64,000 nt of DNA from Vibrio halioticoli NBRC 102217. Its GTDB lineage: Bacteria > Pseudomonadota > Gammaproteobacteria > Enterobacterales > Vibrionaceae. Location: the NCBI RefSeq assembly GCF_000496695.1, contig NZ_BAUJ01000027.1:1-64000 (forward strand), in the 5' to 3' direction. Shown here in pieces: positions 1-9,317 of this stretch. How positions within the stretch are numbered: position 1 is the stretch's first letter; each line of letters starts with the position of its first letter. Made by a program: the position numbers and the translations under genes. The notes under the pieces were generated by a model. That model worked only from the letters and a program-made list of their open reading frames with translations. It did not search any database and was not told the DNA's origin.

Positions 1-148
1 TTTAAGTCAATATTTCACTTTAAAACCGGGAGACCTTATTTTTATGGGCACACCAGGCAGAACCAAAGCATTAAACAATAAGGATGTTGTTTCTGTTTCT
101 ATCGAAGGGGTGGGTGAAGTAGAAAACCCGATATTGTTTGCTTATTGA
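1..148 (+). CDS. Fumarylacetoacetate hydrolase family protein, C-terminal fragment
   Basis: The window opens inside this gene. The readable frame starts at base 2 and gives 48 residues before a TGA stop. The fragment contains GDLIFMGTPGRTKAL followed by a VSVSIEGVGEVENPI-like stretch. This matches the C-terminal barrel edge of the FAH superfamily, where a 'GD-x-I-x-x-GTP' loop precedes an 'IEG-IG-x-L-x-NP' strand. Members hydrolyse C-C bonds in, or hydrate, acylpyruvates and 2-keto-4-pentenoates, using a divalent metal. The active-site carboxylates lie upstream of the window, so the substrate cannot be told. A glycerate kinase follows on the same strand after about 100 bp. Confidence 0.7.
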   Translation, partial: LSQYFTLKPGDLIFMGTPGRTKALNNKDVVSVSIEGVGEVENPILFAY

Positions 149-254
149 GGTGACGGCTTATCGCTAAAATCTCTCAACTCTGAGATAAATTAGCGGTAAC
201 GCAGCTTTGGATGGTGTTTAATTAAGTCCATACGAATTGAATATGGTTCACCCA

Positions 255-1394
255 ATGAAAATTGTTATTGCCCCTGATTCATTTAAAGAGTCGTTATCGG
301 CTAAAGAGGTGTGTCAGTGTATTGAGTTTGGTTTTAAGGAAGTCTTTCCGACAGCGCAATATTACCACCTTCCTCTTGCCGATGGTGGAGAGGGGACGGT
401 TGAGGTGTTAATCGATGCGCTACAAGGAGAGATTAGGCACTCTTGGGTAAGTGATCCTCTTGGCCGACAAGTGCGTGCTAAATGGGCACTGTTGGAGCAA
501 GGCAAAACCGCATTGATTGAAGTGGCTTCCGCATCTGGGCTAGATCTTATTGCGCCTGAAGAAAGAAACCCCGCAGTGACAAGTACGTATGGTACCGGTG
601 AGATCATAAAAGAAGCTTTGGATCTGGGCGTATCTAAAATCTTACTAGGGTTAGGTGGCAGTGCGACCAACGACGCTGGCGCTGGAATTATTCACGCGTT
701 AGGCGGTAAATTATTGGACGCCGAAGGTCAGTTGCTACCTGCTGGTGGCTTGGCCTTATCAAAGGTACACACGATTGATTTATCAAGCGTGCATGCACGT
801 TGTAAGCAAGTGCCGATTATTCTAGCTTGTGATGTGAGTAACCCTTTGGTGGGGGATAAAGGGGCAAGTTATGTATTTGCTCCACAGAAAGGAGCTGATT
901 CGTTATTAGTTAAATCTCTAGATGAGGCCATATTTCATTTTGCGACCAAGAGTTTTAATTTAACGGGAATTAAGCACTTTAATTCTCCAGGTTTTGGCGC
1001 AGCAGGAGGCGTTCCTATGGGGCTTTCATTGCTATTTCCTATGTTGACCCTTAAACAAGGAATAGAGGTTGTTTTAGATTTATTAGATGCCGATAAAATA
1101 CTTGAAAACGCCGATCTAGTAATAACCGGCGAAGGGAAAATGGATAATCAAACCCTTAGTGGAAAAGCCCCTTTTGGCATTGCAACTAGAGCCAGAAATA
1201 AAGGTATTCCTGTTATTGGAATAGCAGGTTCGCTCGGTAATGAAATCAATGAACTTTATAACAGTTTTAACTGTATTTTTGGCACAACCCCATCACCACA
1301 AACACTTTCTCAAGTGTTAGAAAAAGCCGATGAAAACCTTATTCGCTCCTCGCGAAATATTGCGGCGTTACTGAAACTTGGACAGCAAATTTAA
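255..1394 (+). CDS. Glycerate kinase (GarK/GlxK family)
   Basis: This gene encodes a 379-aa cytosolic kinase that phosphorylates D-glycerate with ATP to a phosphoglycerate feeding lower glycolysis. The N-terminus MKIVIAPDSFKESLSA is the hallmark of the family. The body has LADGGEGTVE, LLGLGGSATNDAGAG and, near the C-terminus, DLVITGEGKMD, all conserved in GarK/GlxK. I chose the ATG at 255 because homologues begin at MKIV. A TTG at 237 and an ATG at 243 are in frame upstream, and no strong Shine-Dalgarno sequence separates the choices. Length is normal for the family. Whether it acts in glyoxylate, aldarate or serine metabolism is not shown. The FAH-family gene just upstream is the only hint of an operon. 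Confidence 0.9.
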   Translation: MKIVIAPDSFKESLSAKEVCQCIEFGFKEVFPTAQYYHLPLADGGEGTVEVLIDALQGEIRHSWVSDPLGRQVRAKWALLEQGKTALIEVASASGLDLIAPEERNPAVTSTYGTGEIIKEALDLGVSKILLGLGGSATNDAGAGIIHALGGKLLDAEGQLLPAGGLALSKVHTIDLSSVHARCKQVPIILACDVSNPLVGDKGASYVFAPQKGADSLLVKSLDEAIFHFATKSFNLTGIKHFNSPGFGAAGGVPMGLSLLFPMLTLKQGIEVVLDLLDADKILENADLVITGEGKMDNQTLSGKAPFGIATRARNKGIPVIGIAGSLGNEINELYNSFNCIFGTTPSPQTLSQVLEKADENLIRSSRNIAALLKLGQQI

Positions 1395-1788
1395 ACTAAG
1401 TTTTAGCTTTTTAAAATTAAGTTATGATCTCCAATATATAAGAAAATCCTCATGTAAGGTTTAGTGCATATTATGACTAAACCTTTTGATTTAACTAAAT
1501 ATTATTAATGCAAAATTCAAGACCTGACCCCCTAATTACCCCTACAAAGTGTGAGCGAGCTAGCTCAAATTAATAACCCTAAATTTCATATTAACTGTGA
1601 TGCGTATCCTACTTTGAATTGTTCTGTAATTTTCAATGTTGCTAAAAAGTAAATTTACGTTACTTTTAGTTTCAACGGAAATGATTTGTATTATAAGAAT
1701 ATAACAATCATATATCTGTTATATAGGGATTGAAGATGAATTATCAGGGGTCTTCATTAGCTAATAATCTTTAGGGATATCATTAATT
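1395..1788. other. AT-rich intergenic region upstream of the alginate lyase
   Basis: There is no plausible gene in these 394 bases. A short motif, CAAGACCTGACCCCC, lies near 1518-1532. From memory it resembles a phrase scattered in marine gammaproteobacterial genomes, often beside IS200/REP-type transposase genes. A 10-bp palindrome, GAGCTAGCTC, follows near 1556-1565. The last 100 bases are very AT-rich and probably hold the promoter of the alginate lyase gene, but no convincing -35/-10 pair or operator stands out. Confidence 0.4.
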
Positions 1789-3798
1789 ATGATGCTTAAG
1801 ACAAAACAGAAATATATTACAGCAGTTGTCGCTGCAGCCTTGTCGGTCGGGGTTTTGCCGGCTGTACATGCGGCAACAGTCTCCATTGAAAATGCCAGTT
1901 TTGAAAGCAGTTTTGACGGTTGGTCTGATACCGACCCTTCAGCAATTTCAGGGGATGCTCGCACAGGTTCGCGTTCAGCGAAAATTACTGGCTCAGCAGG
2001 TAAAGTTGAGCAAGTGTTAACGGTTGAACCAAATACTACTTATTTATTAAGTGCTTATGTTAAAGGTTTGGGTGAGATTGGCGCTGTTGTTGATGGTCAA
2101 ACTTACAGCAATACTGGGGGTGGGGATGACTTCCAGCAGGTTAGCCTTTCGTTCAATTCGGGCTCTGCAACGTCAGTAACTATCTTTGGTGGCTACGGTG
2201 GGGATGAAGGTCGCCTAGATGACTTTACCCTAGAAAGTACTGAAGATGGTGGTGACTCAGGTACAACGCCAGACCCAGATCCGGACAATGGTGATGGCTC
2301 TGACAGCGGCTCTGGCGATGGTGATTCTGGCGGCGTAGGCGGTACTTGTAGCGTAGATAATAGTGGTCAATTAAGCATTGTTAGTGCTTATGATGACGGC
2401 ACTAATGATGGTCACGGACCTGAAAACACGTACGATAATAATACAACAGATGAGTCTCGTTGGTCTTCTAACGGTATCGGAAAAGCCATTACATTTGACT
2501 TAGGTTCTCAAGCTTCAGTCACTGATTTAGCGATTCAATGGTACAAAGGTAACGCTCGTAGCTCTTATTTTGATGTGGAAACTTCAACAGATAACAGCAA
2601 CTGGACAACCGTACTTTCTGGTGGCATTTCATCAGGTGCAGATTCTGGTTTTGAAGATATTGATGTAGCAGATACCGAAGCTCGTTATGTTCGTATTATC
2701 GGCTCTGGTAACTCTGCAGGTTCTGAGTGGAACAGCATCATTGAAACGCAAGTTTATGGCTGTGACGGCGACACCTCAGATCCTGACAATGGTTCTGGCG
2801 ACTCTGATTCTGGCTCTGGTGACTCAGATGCAGGTTCTGGCTCAGGTGATTCAGGTTCTGGTGATTCTGGTTCTGGCGGTGAGATTGTCGGTAGTTGTAA
2901 TATTGATATGTCTATCTGGGGTTACACCACAGGTGATGGTGTATCAATGAACGATGTTGAAGATATTCAAGACCTTGTTGATAATAAAACTCTGGGCTCT
3001 AACGGTGCTGAAGAAATTGTCTTCAACGATGGCTGTGTGACTTTCTCAGTGAAAAATGACGCAGCAAGCTCTGGCGGTTCTACATACCCTCGTTCTGAGT
3101 TACGTGAGCTAATGGCAAGATATACAGACGGCGGCGACGCTAATGTTAAAGGCATCACTAAGAACAACTGGGTGACAAGTGAAGCATCATCTTCTGATCA
3201 GTCAGCTGCTGGTGGCGTTAACGGCAACATGAAAGCCACGCTAGTAGTAAACCAAGTCTCTGTAGATGCAACTAGTGAAGACCAAATTGGTCGTATCATT
3301 GTCGGTCAGATTCATGGTGGGGATCATGAACCTGTTAAGATTTACTACCGTAAACTACCTGAGCACGACAAAGGCTCTGTATTCTTTACTGTAGACGACT
3401 CTAGTGGTAACCCTGGTGATCGTATCAACATTATTGGTTTCACTGATAAAAACGATATTGATCAGGACGCAAGTGGTGACCCAGTTGAACCTGAAAATGG
3501 CATCGCACTGGGTGATGAGTGGAGCTACGAAATTGACCTAACTGGCGATCAACTAAAAGTGACAGTTTGGCATGATGGCTACACTTACACGACTGCAGAT
3601 TCAATTGCTTACACCAAAACACGTTCTAAGCAAACAATCCGCAACTCAAGTGACACAGACGCAATTACAATCTCTGACTTCTATGCCGATGATTATATGT
3701 ACTTCAAAGCAGGTCTATATAACCAGAATAAATCCGGTACAGAATACCCAGATTACGCATCTGTTACGTTTACTGTGATTGATGTTACTCATGACTAG
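1789..3798 (+). CDS. Secreted multidomain alginate lyase, PL7 family
   Basis: This is a 669-aa extracellular enzyme predicted to cleave alginate by beta-elimination. Residues 1-29 form a type I signal peptide with an Ala-x-Ala-like cleavage site after PAVHA. Residues about 32-125 look like a CBM16/CBM4-9 jelly roll. A Gly/Ser/Asp linker leads to residues about 186-323, an F5/8-type C (CBM32-like) domain. A second acidic Gly/Ser linker leads to the PL7 domain at about 368-669. The PL7 catalytic motifs are all present: RSELRE from R435, QIHG with Q507 and H509, and YFKAGLYNQ from Y638. The gene is monocistronic with its own terminator. Secretion is probably by Sec plus the type II system; the PL7 family assignment is firm and the CBM subfamilies are less so. 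Confidence 0.93.
   Translation: MMLKTKQKYITAVVAAALSVGVLPAVHAATVSIENASFESSFDGWSDTDPSAISGDARTGSRSAKITGSAGKVEQVLTVEPNTTYLLSAYVKGLGEIGAVVDGQTYSNTGGGDDFQQVSLSFNSGSATSVTIFGGYGGDEGRLDDFTLESTEDGGDSGTTPDPDPDNGDGSDSGSGDGDSGGVGGTCSVDNSGQLSIVSAYDDGTNDGHGPENTYDNNTTDESRWSSNGIGKAITFDLGSQASVTDLAIQWYKGNARSSYFDVETSTDNSNWTTVLSGGISSGADSGFEDIDVADTEARYVRIIGSGNSAGSEWNSIIETQVYGCDGDTSDPDNGSGDSDSGSGDSDAGSGSGDSGSGDSGSGGEIVGSCNIDMSIWGYTTGDGVSMNDVEDIQDLVDNKTLGSNGAEEIVFNDGCVTFSVKNDAASSGGSTYPRSELRELMARYTDGGDANVKGITKNNWVTSEASSSDQSAAGGVNGNMKATLVVNQVSVDATSEDQIGRIIVGQIHGGDHEPVKIYYRKLPEHDKGSVFFTVDDSSGNPGDRINIIGFTDKNDIDQDASGDPVEPENGIALGDEWSYEIDLTGDQLKVTVWHDGYTYTTADSIAYTKTRSKQTIRNSSDTDAITISDFYADDYMYFKAGLYNQNKSGTEYPDYASVTFTVIDVTHD
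2779..2880 (+). repeat. In-frame Gly/Ser/Asp-rich linker repeat
   Basis: Short repeated units encoding SGDSDSGSGDSDAG-like residues lie between the CBM32-like domain and the PL7 domain of the alginate lyase. A shorter, similar linker lies near 2260-2335, between the first two domains. The DNA is a run of GGTTCTGG/GACTCTG variants. It is low-complexity and prone to length change. Such linkers usually let the domains of secreted polysaccharidases move independently. Confidence 0.75.
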
Positions 3799-3828
3799 TT
3801 AGATAAAAGGCGGTAGTCTTTTTATATC

Positions 3829-3867
3829 AACGCCTCTTTATTGTTTAATACAGTAAAGGGGCGTTTT
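3829..3867 (+). terminator. Rho-independent terminator of the alginate lyase gene
   Basis: Arms AACGCCTCTTTA and TAAAGGGGCGTT pair over 12 positions with one G-U wobble, closing a loop of 13 bases. The right arm runs into a short T tract. It lies 31 bases after the stop codon. Confidence 0.75.
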
Positions 3868-4049
3868 AGCTTTCAAATTCCTTTTTTGTTCTTATTTAAT
3901 CGCCGATGACAATAAGATTCAGATACCTGTGTTTGTCATTCACTAAACCCTACTCAAATAATTAATAAATCAGTCATGAGAATTAAACGCTATCAGGATT
4001 AAATCGTGACCTTCTTTTCTAAAATAAGTCTAATAAGAGTAGTGTTACT

Positions 4050-5210
4050 ATGATTCGTTTTAAAACTGGGTTTGTCTTTCTTTCCATTTCTTTAATTGCA
4101 GCCTGTGATAGTGAGAGTCTGGATATTGAAGCTCCAACAGAGGCAAATATTCAACTTGGCCCTCGTCCTGCTTATTTGGTTGACCAACTGGCAGAGGGAG
4201 AGCTAAAGGATAGCTTAACAAGTTGTCTAAATAACCAATCACACTTTGAAAAGAGTGAGCTTTCTATCGGTCACCGCGGCGCACCATTAATGTTCCCTGA
4301 GCATACTAAAGAGAGCTACGTTGCCGCTGCGCGCATGGGTGCTGGCGTACTGGAATGTGATGTTGCCTTTACTAGCGATGCTGAACTAGTGTGTCGCCAT
4401 TCCCACTCAGATCTACACACAACCACTAATGTATTAGCAACTGAGCTAGCAGATAAGTGTTCAATTCCATTCACTCCAGCCGATGAGCTTAACGGCGTTC
4501 AAGCGCAGGCAGAGTGCCGCACTTCTGATTTTACTCTGGCAGAATTTAAGTCACTGCAAGGCAAAATGGACGCATACAATCCAAACGCAACCACAGTTGC
4601 TGAATATATGGATGCCACGCCAAGCTACCGTACCGACCTTTATGCCGGTACTGGTATACTGATGACGCACAAAGAAAGCATTGCTTTGTTTAAAGAACTT
4701 GGCGTAAAAATGACTCCAGAGCTAAAAACGCCAGACGCACAAGACTTAGCTGCTGCAGGGTTAACTCAAGAAGAGTTTGCTCAAAAAATGATCCAAGAAT
4801 ATATCGACGCGGGCATTGCACCCAGTGACGTTTACCCGCAGTCATTCTTAATCGACGATGTTGAATACTGGGTAGCGAATACTCCAGAATTTGGAGAGCA
4901 GGGCGTATACCTGACTTTCTCTCTAAACAACGTCCCAACTCCAGCCGAAATCGTGGAAAAAGGCATCAATATCATCGCCCCAATTTACCCGCTACTAGTA
5001 ACAAAATCGGGTGATGAAGTCGTCGCAACCGATTATGCGAACGAGATTAAAGAGTCAGGACTAGACATCATCACATGGACCATTGAGCGTCAATACACCG
5101 ACTACAATGAGCTAGAAGTCGTCAACGTACTAAAGAATGATATTAATGCGATTGGCATATTCAGCGACTGGCCTGCAACAGTAACGTTTGTTGATAATTG
5201 TACTGAGTAA
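4050..5210 (+). CDS. Glycerophosphodiester phosphodiesterase (GlpQ-like), lipoprotein
   Basis: This is a 386-aa envelope enzyme predicted to hydrolyse glycerophosphodiesters to glycerol-3-phosphate and an alcohol. The N-terminus is a lipoprotein signal with lipobox I-A-A-C19. Asp at +2 would favour inner-membrane retention by the E. coli rule. The GDPD core begins at SIGHRGA: H75 and R76, then E102 and D104 in the LECDV motif, then H117 in RHSHSD. These are the expected catalytic and metal-binding positions. The insertion after the second motif and the C-terminal IITWTIER and IGIFSDWPA segments fit a periplasmic GlpQ-type TIM barrel. No transporter or glp gene is adjacent, so it may simply scavenge phosphodiesters. 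Confidence 0.85.
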   Translation: MIRFKTGFVFLSISLIAACDSESLDIEAPTEANIQLGPRPAYLVDQLAEGELKDSLTSCLNNQSHFEKSELSIGHRGAPLMFPEHTKESYVAAARMGAGVLECDVAFTSDAELVCRHSHSDLHTTTNVLATELADKCSIPFTPADELNGVQAQAECRTSDFTLAEFKSLQGKMDAYNPNATTVAEYMDATPSYRTDLYAGTGILMTHKESIALFKELGVKMTPELKTPDAQDLAAAGLTQEEFAQKMIQEYIDAGIAPSDVYPQSFLIDDVEYWVANTPEFGEQGVYLTFSLNNVPTPAEIVEKGINIIAPIYPLLVTKSGDEVVATDYANEIKESGLDIITWTIERQYTDYNELEVVNVLKNDINAIGIFSDWPATVTFVDNCTE

Positions 5211-5266
5211 GAGTGTATTAGTTAATAAATAAGGCTAATAAAACAGGCTGAATAAAGTGTGTAGAT

Positions 5267-5290
5267 CAGCAACGATTGTTGCTGGTTTTC
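5267..5290 (+). terminator. Terminator-like hairpin after the GDPD gene
   Basis: CAGCAAC and GTTGCTG form a perfect 7-bp stem around GATT, followed by GTTTTCTT. It lies about 57 bases beyond the stop codon at 5210. Confidence 0.55.
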
Positions 5291-5299
5291 TTAGGTACA

Positions 5300-5340
5300 A
5301 AAAAGGCGTAGTAGGTATTAACCTGCTACGCCTTTCTTTA
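5300..5340. terminator. Bidirectional terminator between GDPD gene and tRNA-Ile2
   Basis: The arms AAAGGCGTAGTAGGT and ACCTGCTACGCCTTT pair at 14 of 15 positions around ATTA. The stem is flanked by A-rich sequence on the left and TTTCTTTA on the right. It can end the tRNA transcript on the minus strand and any read-through from the plus strand. Confidence 0.8.
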
Positions 5341-5343
5341 ATT

Positions 5344-5419
5344 TGGTGGCCCCTCGCAGACTTGAACTGCGGACCAATCGATTATGAGTCGACCGCTCTA
5401 ACCACTGAGCTAAGGGGCC
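5344..5419 (-). tRNA. tRNA-Ile2 (anticodon CAU, lysidine-dependent)
   Basis: The minus strand gives a 76-nt cloverleaf beginning GGCCCCTTAGCTCAGTGG and ending GGGGCCACCA, with CCA encoded. The anticodon stem-loop has the loop CTCATAA, giving a CAU anticodon. Overall the sequence is very close to E. coli ileX/ileY and unlike elongator or initiator tRNA-Met. It should therefore be the AUA-reading isoleucine tRNA whose C34 is changed to lysidine by TilS. A promoter lies upstream and a hairpin terminator downstream. Confidence 0.93.
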
Positions 5420-5433
5420 TTTGTAGGGTGAAG

Positions 5434-5462
5434 ATTATATGAGATGGACAGGGGAGTGTCTA
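5434..5462 (-). promoter_or_regulatory. Sigma-70 promoter of tRNA-Ile2
   Basis: On the minus strand, -35 TAGACA (5462-5457) and -10 TATAAT (5439-5434) are separated by exactly 17 bp. The -10 lies about 15 bases upstream of the mature tRNA 5' end. Confidence 0.7.
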
Positions 5463-5524
5463 GGTGAAGTCGCTAGAATAGGGAGTAATAATGTACAGTT
5501 TTTGTGCTATCAAACCGATAAATA

Positions 5525-5553
5525 CAAAAAAGGTGAGCTAGTGCTCACCTTTT
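5525..5553. terminator. Terminator of the rpsU-yqeY-dnaG-rpoD operon
   Basis: AAAGGTGAGC and GCTCACCTTT make a perfect 10-bp stem around TAGT. The A run on the left supplies a U tract for the minus strand. It lies about 20 bases beyond the rpoD stop. Confidence 0.85.
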
Positions 5554-5572
5554 GTACATAAAGACTGATTGT

Positions 5573-7417
5573 TTACTCGTCAAGGAAGCTGCGCAGTGTT
5601 TCTGAGCGGCTTGGGTGACGTAGTTTACGTAGTGCTTTTGCTTCGATCTGACGGATACGTTCACGAGTAACGTCGAACTGTTTGCCCACTTCTTCTAGAG
5701 TGTGGTCAGTGTTCATGTCGATACCAAAGCGCATGCGCAGTACTTTAGCTTCACGAGGTGTTAGGCCTGCTAGTACGTCTTTAGTTGCAAACTTAAGGCT
5801 AGTTGCCGTTGCAGAGTCTAAAGGTAGTTCTAGAGTCGTATCCTCGATGAAATCACCTAGATGCGAATCTTCGTCGTCACCGATTGGTGTCTCCATTGAG
5901 ATTGGCTCTTTAGCAATTTTAAGTACTTTACGAATCTTGTCTTCAGGCATTTGCATGCGTTCTGCCAATTCTTCTGGCAGTGGCTCACGACCCATCTCTT
6001 GAAGCATCTGACGAGAGATACGGTTCAATTTGTTGATGGTTTCAATCATGTGCACAGGGATACGAATAGTACGCGCCTGGTCAGCGATAGAACGTGTAAT
6101 TGCCTGACGAATCCACCATGTCGCATAAGTTGAGAATTTGTAACCACGACGGTATTCAAATTTATCAACGGCTTTCATTAGGCCGATGTTACCTTCTTGG
6201 ATAAGATCCAAGAACTGTAGACCACGGTTGGTGTATTTCTTCGCAATAGAGATAACTAGACGTAAGTTCGCTTCTACCATCTCTTTTTTCGCACGGCGAG
6301 CTTTTGCTTCACCGATAGACATACGACGGCTGATGTCTTTAATAGACTGAACCGTTAGAGAAGTCTCTTGTTCAATGCTTTTCAGCTTTTGAATAGAGCG
6401 ACGGATGTCTTCTTCGTTACGACGAATCTTCTCTTTATAAGGTGCTGTTGAAGACAATACGTTGTCTACCCAAGCATCGCTTGATTCGTTGCCAGTGAAA
6501 GTTTTAACAAATTCTTTCTTAGGCATGCCACCGTATTCTACGGTTTGACGCATGATTAAACGCTCTTGTGTACGAACTCGCTCCATTGAGGTGCGAAGTT
6601 GAGTCACAAGGTGATCAAACTGTTTTGGCGTTAGACGGAATTCGCGGAATACATCATTTACCTTAGCGGTTGCTACTTTAAAGGCTTTGCTGTCGCGGCC
6701 TTCGCTGTTAGAAACTAGCTGTAGGTTTTGGTATGTGTTACGAAGATTAGTGAACTTCTCTAGAGCTAGCTCTGGATCGATACCTGTATCTTCTTCTTCC
6801 TCGTCTTCGTCATCGTCAGCATCGTCAGCGTCTGATGCTTCAAGATCGGTTTTAGCCAGCTCTGAACCAACGTGAGTTGCTGTTGGCGCTGTTGTACCGT
6901 CATCATCAGGGTCAACAAAACCTGAAATAATGTCTGTTAGGCGAAGTTCTTCAGCTTGTACTTTATCGAACTGCTCTAAAACATACGGTATTGTGCCAGG
7001 AAATTCTGCAACTGATGCTTGAACTTGGTTGATGCCATCTTCGATACGCTTAGCGATATCAATCTCGCCTTCACGAGTTAGAAGCTCAACAGTACCCATT
7101 TCACGCATGTACATGCGCACTGGATCTGTTGTTCGGCCAATTTCACTTTCAACGGTGCTTAAAGCGGCAACAGCTGCTTCAGCTGCATCCTCATCAACTT
7201 CTGTGCTTTCATCATTGATCGTGTCATCATCGATCTCAGTGGCGTTTTCTACCACTTTGATACCCATGTCGTTGATCATCTGAATGATATCTTCGACTTG
7301 TTCTGAATCTACGATTTCAGGCGGTAGATGGTCGTTAACTTCGGCATAAGTTAGATAGCCTTGCTCTTTGCCTTTAAGAACAAGCGCTTTAAGCTGTGAC
7401 TGCCTATTTTGATCCAT
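5573..7417 (-). CDS. rpoD: RNA polymerase primary sigma factor sigma-70
   Basis: This 614-aa housekeeping sigma factor directs RNA polymerase to -35/-10 promoters. Region 1.1 occupies about the first 80 residues, and region 1.2 follows ([11 protein letters not shown]). The non-conserved region carries an unusually acidic stretch ([15 protein letters not shown] near residues 205-220). Region 2 includes [12 protein letters not shown] and [10 protein letters not shown], which bind core enzyme and the -10 element. Region 4 ends with the helix-turn-helix [16 protein letters not shown] and SFLDE. It is the last gene of the macromolecular-synthesis operon, following dnaG after 97 bp, and is closed by a strong terminator. 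Confidence 0.98.
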   Translation of the reverse strand: MDQNRQSQLKALVLKGKEQGYLTYAEVNDHLPPEIVDSEQVEDIIQMINDMGIKVVENATEIDDDTINDESTEVDEDAAEAAVAALSTVESEIGRTTDPVRMYMREMGTVELLTREGEIDIAKRIEDGINQVQASVAEFPGTIPYVLEQFDKVQAEELRLTDIISGFVDPDDDGTTAPTATHVGSELAKTDLEASDADDADDDEDEEEEDTGIDPELALEKFTNLRNTYQNLQLVSNSEGRDSKAFKVATAKVNDVFREFRLTPKQFDHLVTQLRTSMERVRTQERLIMRQTVEYGGMPKKEFVKTFTGNESSDAWVDNVLSSTAPYKEKIRRNEEDIRRSIQKLKSIEQETSLTVQSIKDISRRMSIGEAKARRAKKEMVEANLRLVISIAKKYTNRGLQFLDLIQEGNIGLMKAVDKFEYRRGYKFSTYATWWIRQAITRSIADQARTIRIPVHMIETINKLNRISRQMLQEMGREPLPEELAERMQMPEDKIRKVLKIAKEPISMETPIGDDEDSHLGDFIEDTTLELPLDSATATSLKFATKDVLAGLTPREAKVLRMRFGIDMNTDHTLEEVGKQFDVTRERIRQIEAKALRKLRHPSRSETLRSFLDE

Positions 7418-7514
7418 AGATGGTATCCAAATTCTGGTCTGGTGAAGGAACTAGTTTGCGAAATGCAGACCGCTAATTATAGCAAACTTTTTTACATTAC
7501 AAGCGTTCAGGGTC

Positions 7515-9281
7515 TCATGCTTTTAAATCTAGCATTAAAGCCAGCAGCTCCCTTTTTTCTTCGACTGATAAGCCGACACTTCTTTCTTTCGCTTGTAGGG
7601 TTTCAATTTGCCGTTCAATACACTGGTAAATTACTTTATCCAGTGAATCACAAAATATATCGTCATGATTGTCTTCTTCTTTATAAGTTGGGAGATCCCA
7701 GCTTGCTAGAAGTGACAATATGCGTTCTTCTTTTTGATTTCGCCAGTGCTCTAATAACTGGCCAGTGGTGATATGGGGATGATTTATACACTTATCAACC
7801 ACATCGAGTAATAAACTTAGTCCAGGTAGGTTAGTTTGACTAACTGAATCTAGATTTGGTATTAACTCTACGTAATGCGGGTTCTGTAGCAATAAGGCTA
7901 TGACAACACGCATTGGCGTTCTTTCTATCTTCTTATGCGGCGCTGGACGTGCAGATTTCTCGTCTGTTTTGGCGATCAATTGTTGCAGTTGACGCTCATC
8001 GACTAAACCTAATTTTCGTCCAAGTAATTCACGCAGATACATGCGCAGTGTACCGCCAGGTACTTTACTAATCAGAGGGATAGCTAAAGTGCTTAACTTA
8101 GCCATGCCTTCTTTACTGCTGGTATCCACTTGCTGCATTAAGGTTTGAAACATAAATTCTGATAGCGTAGTCGCACTGCGAACTTGCTCTTCAAACCCCT
8201 GTTTACCGTGTTGACGGATATAGGTATCAGGGTCTTCGCCATCAGGTAAAAACATAAACTTAAGCTGACGCCCGTCGTTTAAATAAGGCAGGGCATTTTC
8301 CATTGCTCGCCATGCCGCATCACGACCGGCTCTATCCCCGTCATAACAACAAATGATATTGCTGGTTTGACGAAATAGCATTTGCAGGTGATCGCCAGTA
8401 GTGGAGGTGCCAAGTGAGGCCACCGCATAGTCCACTCCAAACTGCGCCAAAGCCACTACATCCATATACCCTTCAACCACCAGGATTTGTTCTGGCGAGC
8501 GATGAGTTTGTAGCACTTCATATAAACCATAAAGCTCTTTGCCTTTATGGAATATGGGCGTTTCCGGTGAGTTGAGATATTTTGGCGTACCGTCACCTAA
8601 GACACGTCCACCAAAACCAATCACTCGACCACGACGGTCACGAATAGGGAACATGACTCGACCACGGAAGCGGTCGTATCTATTACCTTTGTCGTTTTCA
8701 ATGAGCATGCCAGCACTGACTAAAGCATCTTGTGCCTGTTTTTGCTGACCAAATTGTTTTCGTACCGAATCCCATTCATCCGCTACGAAACCAATCTCGA
8801 ATTTTTGTGCTATTTCTCCGCTGAGCCCTCGGTTTTTTAAGTACTCAATCGCGGTTTTTCCGGCGCTCGTTTTTAATTGCGAACGATAGAAGTTAGCGAT
8901 GCTGCCCAATAAATCATATAGGCTGCGTTTCTGTTCAGTATTGGCGGTTGGTCCTTGGCTACTAAAGCCACCTTGACGCTGTTCTCTTGGGACTTCTAAA
9001 CCTAGATGAGCGGCAAGCTCTTCAATGGCTTCGACAAACTCAAGACGTTCGTATTCCATCATGAAATCGATGGCATTCCCGTGAACACCACAACCAAAGC
9101 AATGATAAAACTGCTTTTCTTGGCTAACACTGAAAGAGGGGGTTTTCTCGTTATGGAATGGGCAGCAAGCACCGTAGTTCTTGCCTTGTTTCTTTAGTTT
9201 TACTCGCGCGTCAACGATATCGACAATATCCAGTCGAGCAAGTAGGTCATCAATGAAGGTACGTGGTATGTGTCCAGCCAT
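7515..9281 (-). CDS. dnaG: DNA primase
   Basis: This 588-aa enzyme synthesises RNA primers for Okazaki fragments and for initiation at the replication fork. The N-terminal CHC2 zinc finger is visible (CCPFHNEKTPSF, then YHCFGCG). The central Toprim core shows VVEGYMDVVAL and CYDGDRAGRDAAWRA. The remaining C-terminus is the DnaB-helicase-binding region. I set the start at the ATG at 9281 (MAGHIPRTFIDDLL), which is where homologues begin and which has an AGGAT ribosome-binding site. The reading frame stays open 16 codons further upstream, but that stretch does not look coding. It follows yqeY across a hairpin and precedes rpoD. Confidence 0.97.
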   Translation of the reverse strand: MAGHIPRTFIDDLLARLDIVDIVDARVKLKKQGKNYGACCPFHNEKTPSFSVSQEKQFYHCFGCGVHGNAIDFMMEYERLEFVEAIEELAAHLGLEVPREQRQGGFSSQGPTANTEQKRSLYDLLGSIANFYRSQLKTSAGKTAIEYLKNRGLSGEIAQKFEIGFVADEWDSVRKQFGQQKQAQDALVSAGMLIENDKGNRYDRFRGRVMFPIRDRRGRVIGFGGRVLGDGTPKYLNSPETPIFHKGKELYGLYEVLQTHRSPEQILVVEGYMDVVALAQFGVDYAVASLGTSTTGDHLQMLFRQTSNIICCYDGDRAGRDAAWRAMENALPYLNDGRQLKFMFLPDGEDPDTYIRQHGKQGFEEQVRSATTLSEFMFQTLMQQVDTSSKEGMAKLSTLAIPLISKVPGGTLRMYLRELLGRKLGLVDERQLQQLIAKTDEKSARPAPHKKIERTPMRVVIALLLQNPHYVELIPNLDSVSQTNLPGLSLLLDVVDKCINHPHITTGQLLEHWRNQKEERILSLLASWDLPTYKEEDNHDDIFCDSLDKVIYQCIERQIETLQAKERSVGLSVEEKRELLALMLDLKA

Positions 9282-9317
9282 AGATCCTAAAGAAAGTTCG
9301 TTTGTGCGAGATACAAA

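Noticed and set aside
2260..2880. Repetitive DNA in the alginate lyase gene as a possible CRISPR or tandem-repeat locus
   Set aside because: The repeats are short, irregular, in frame and encode Gly/Ser/Asp linkers. No CRISPR array was seen anywhere in the window.
5257..5442. A 61-codon plus-strand frame through the tRNA-Ile2 region
   Set aside because: It spans two hairpin terminators and the tRNA gene, and is not conserved-looking protein sequence.
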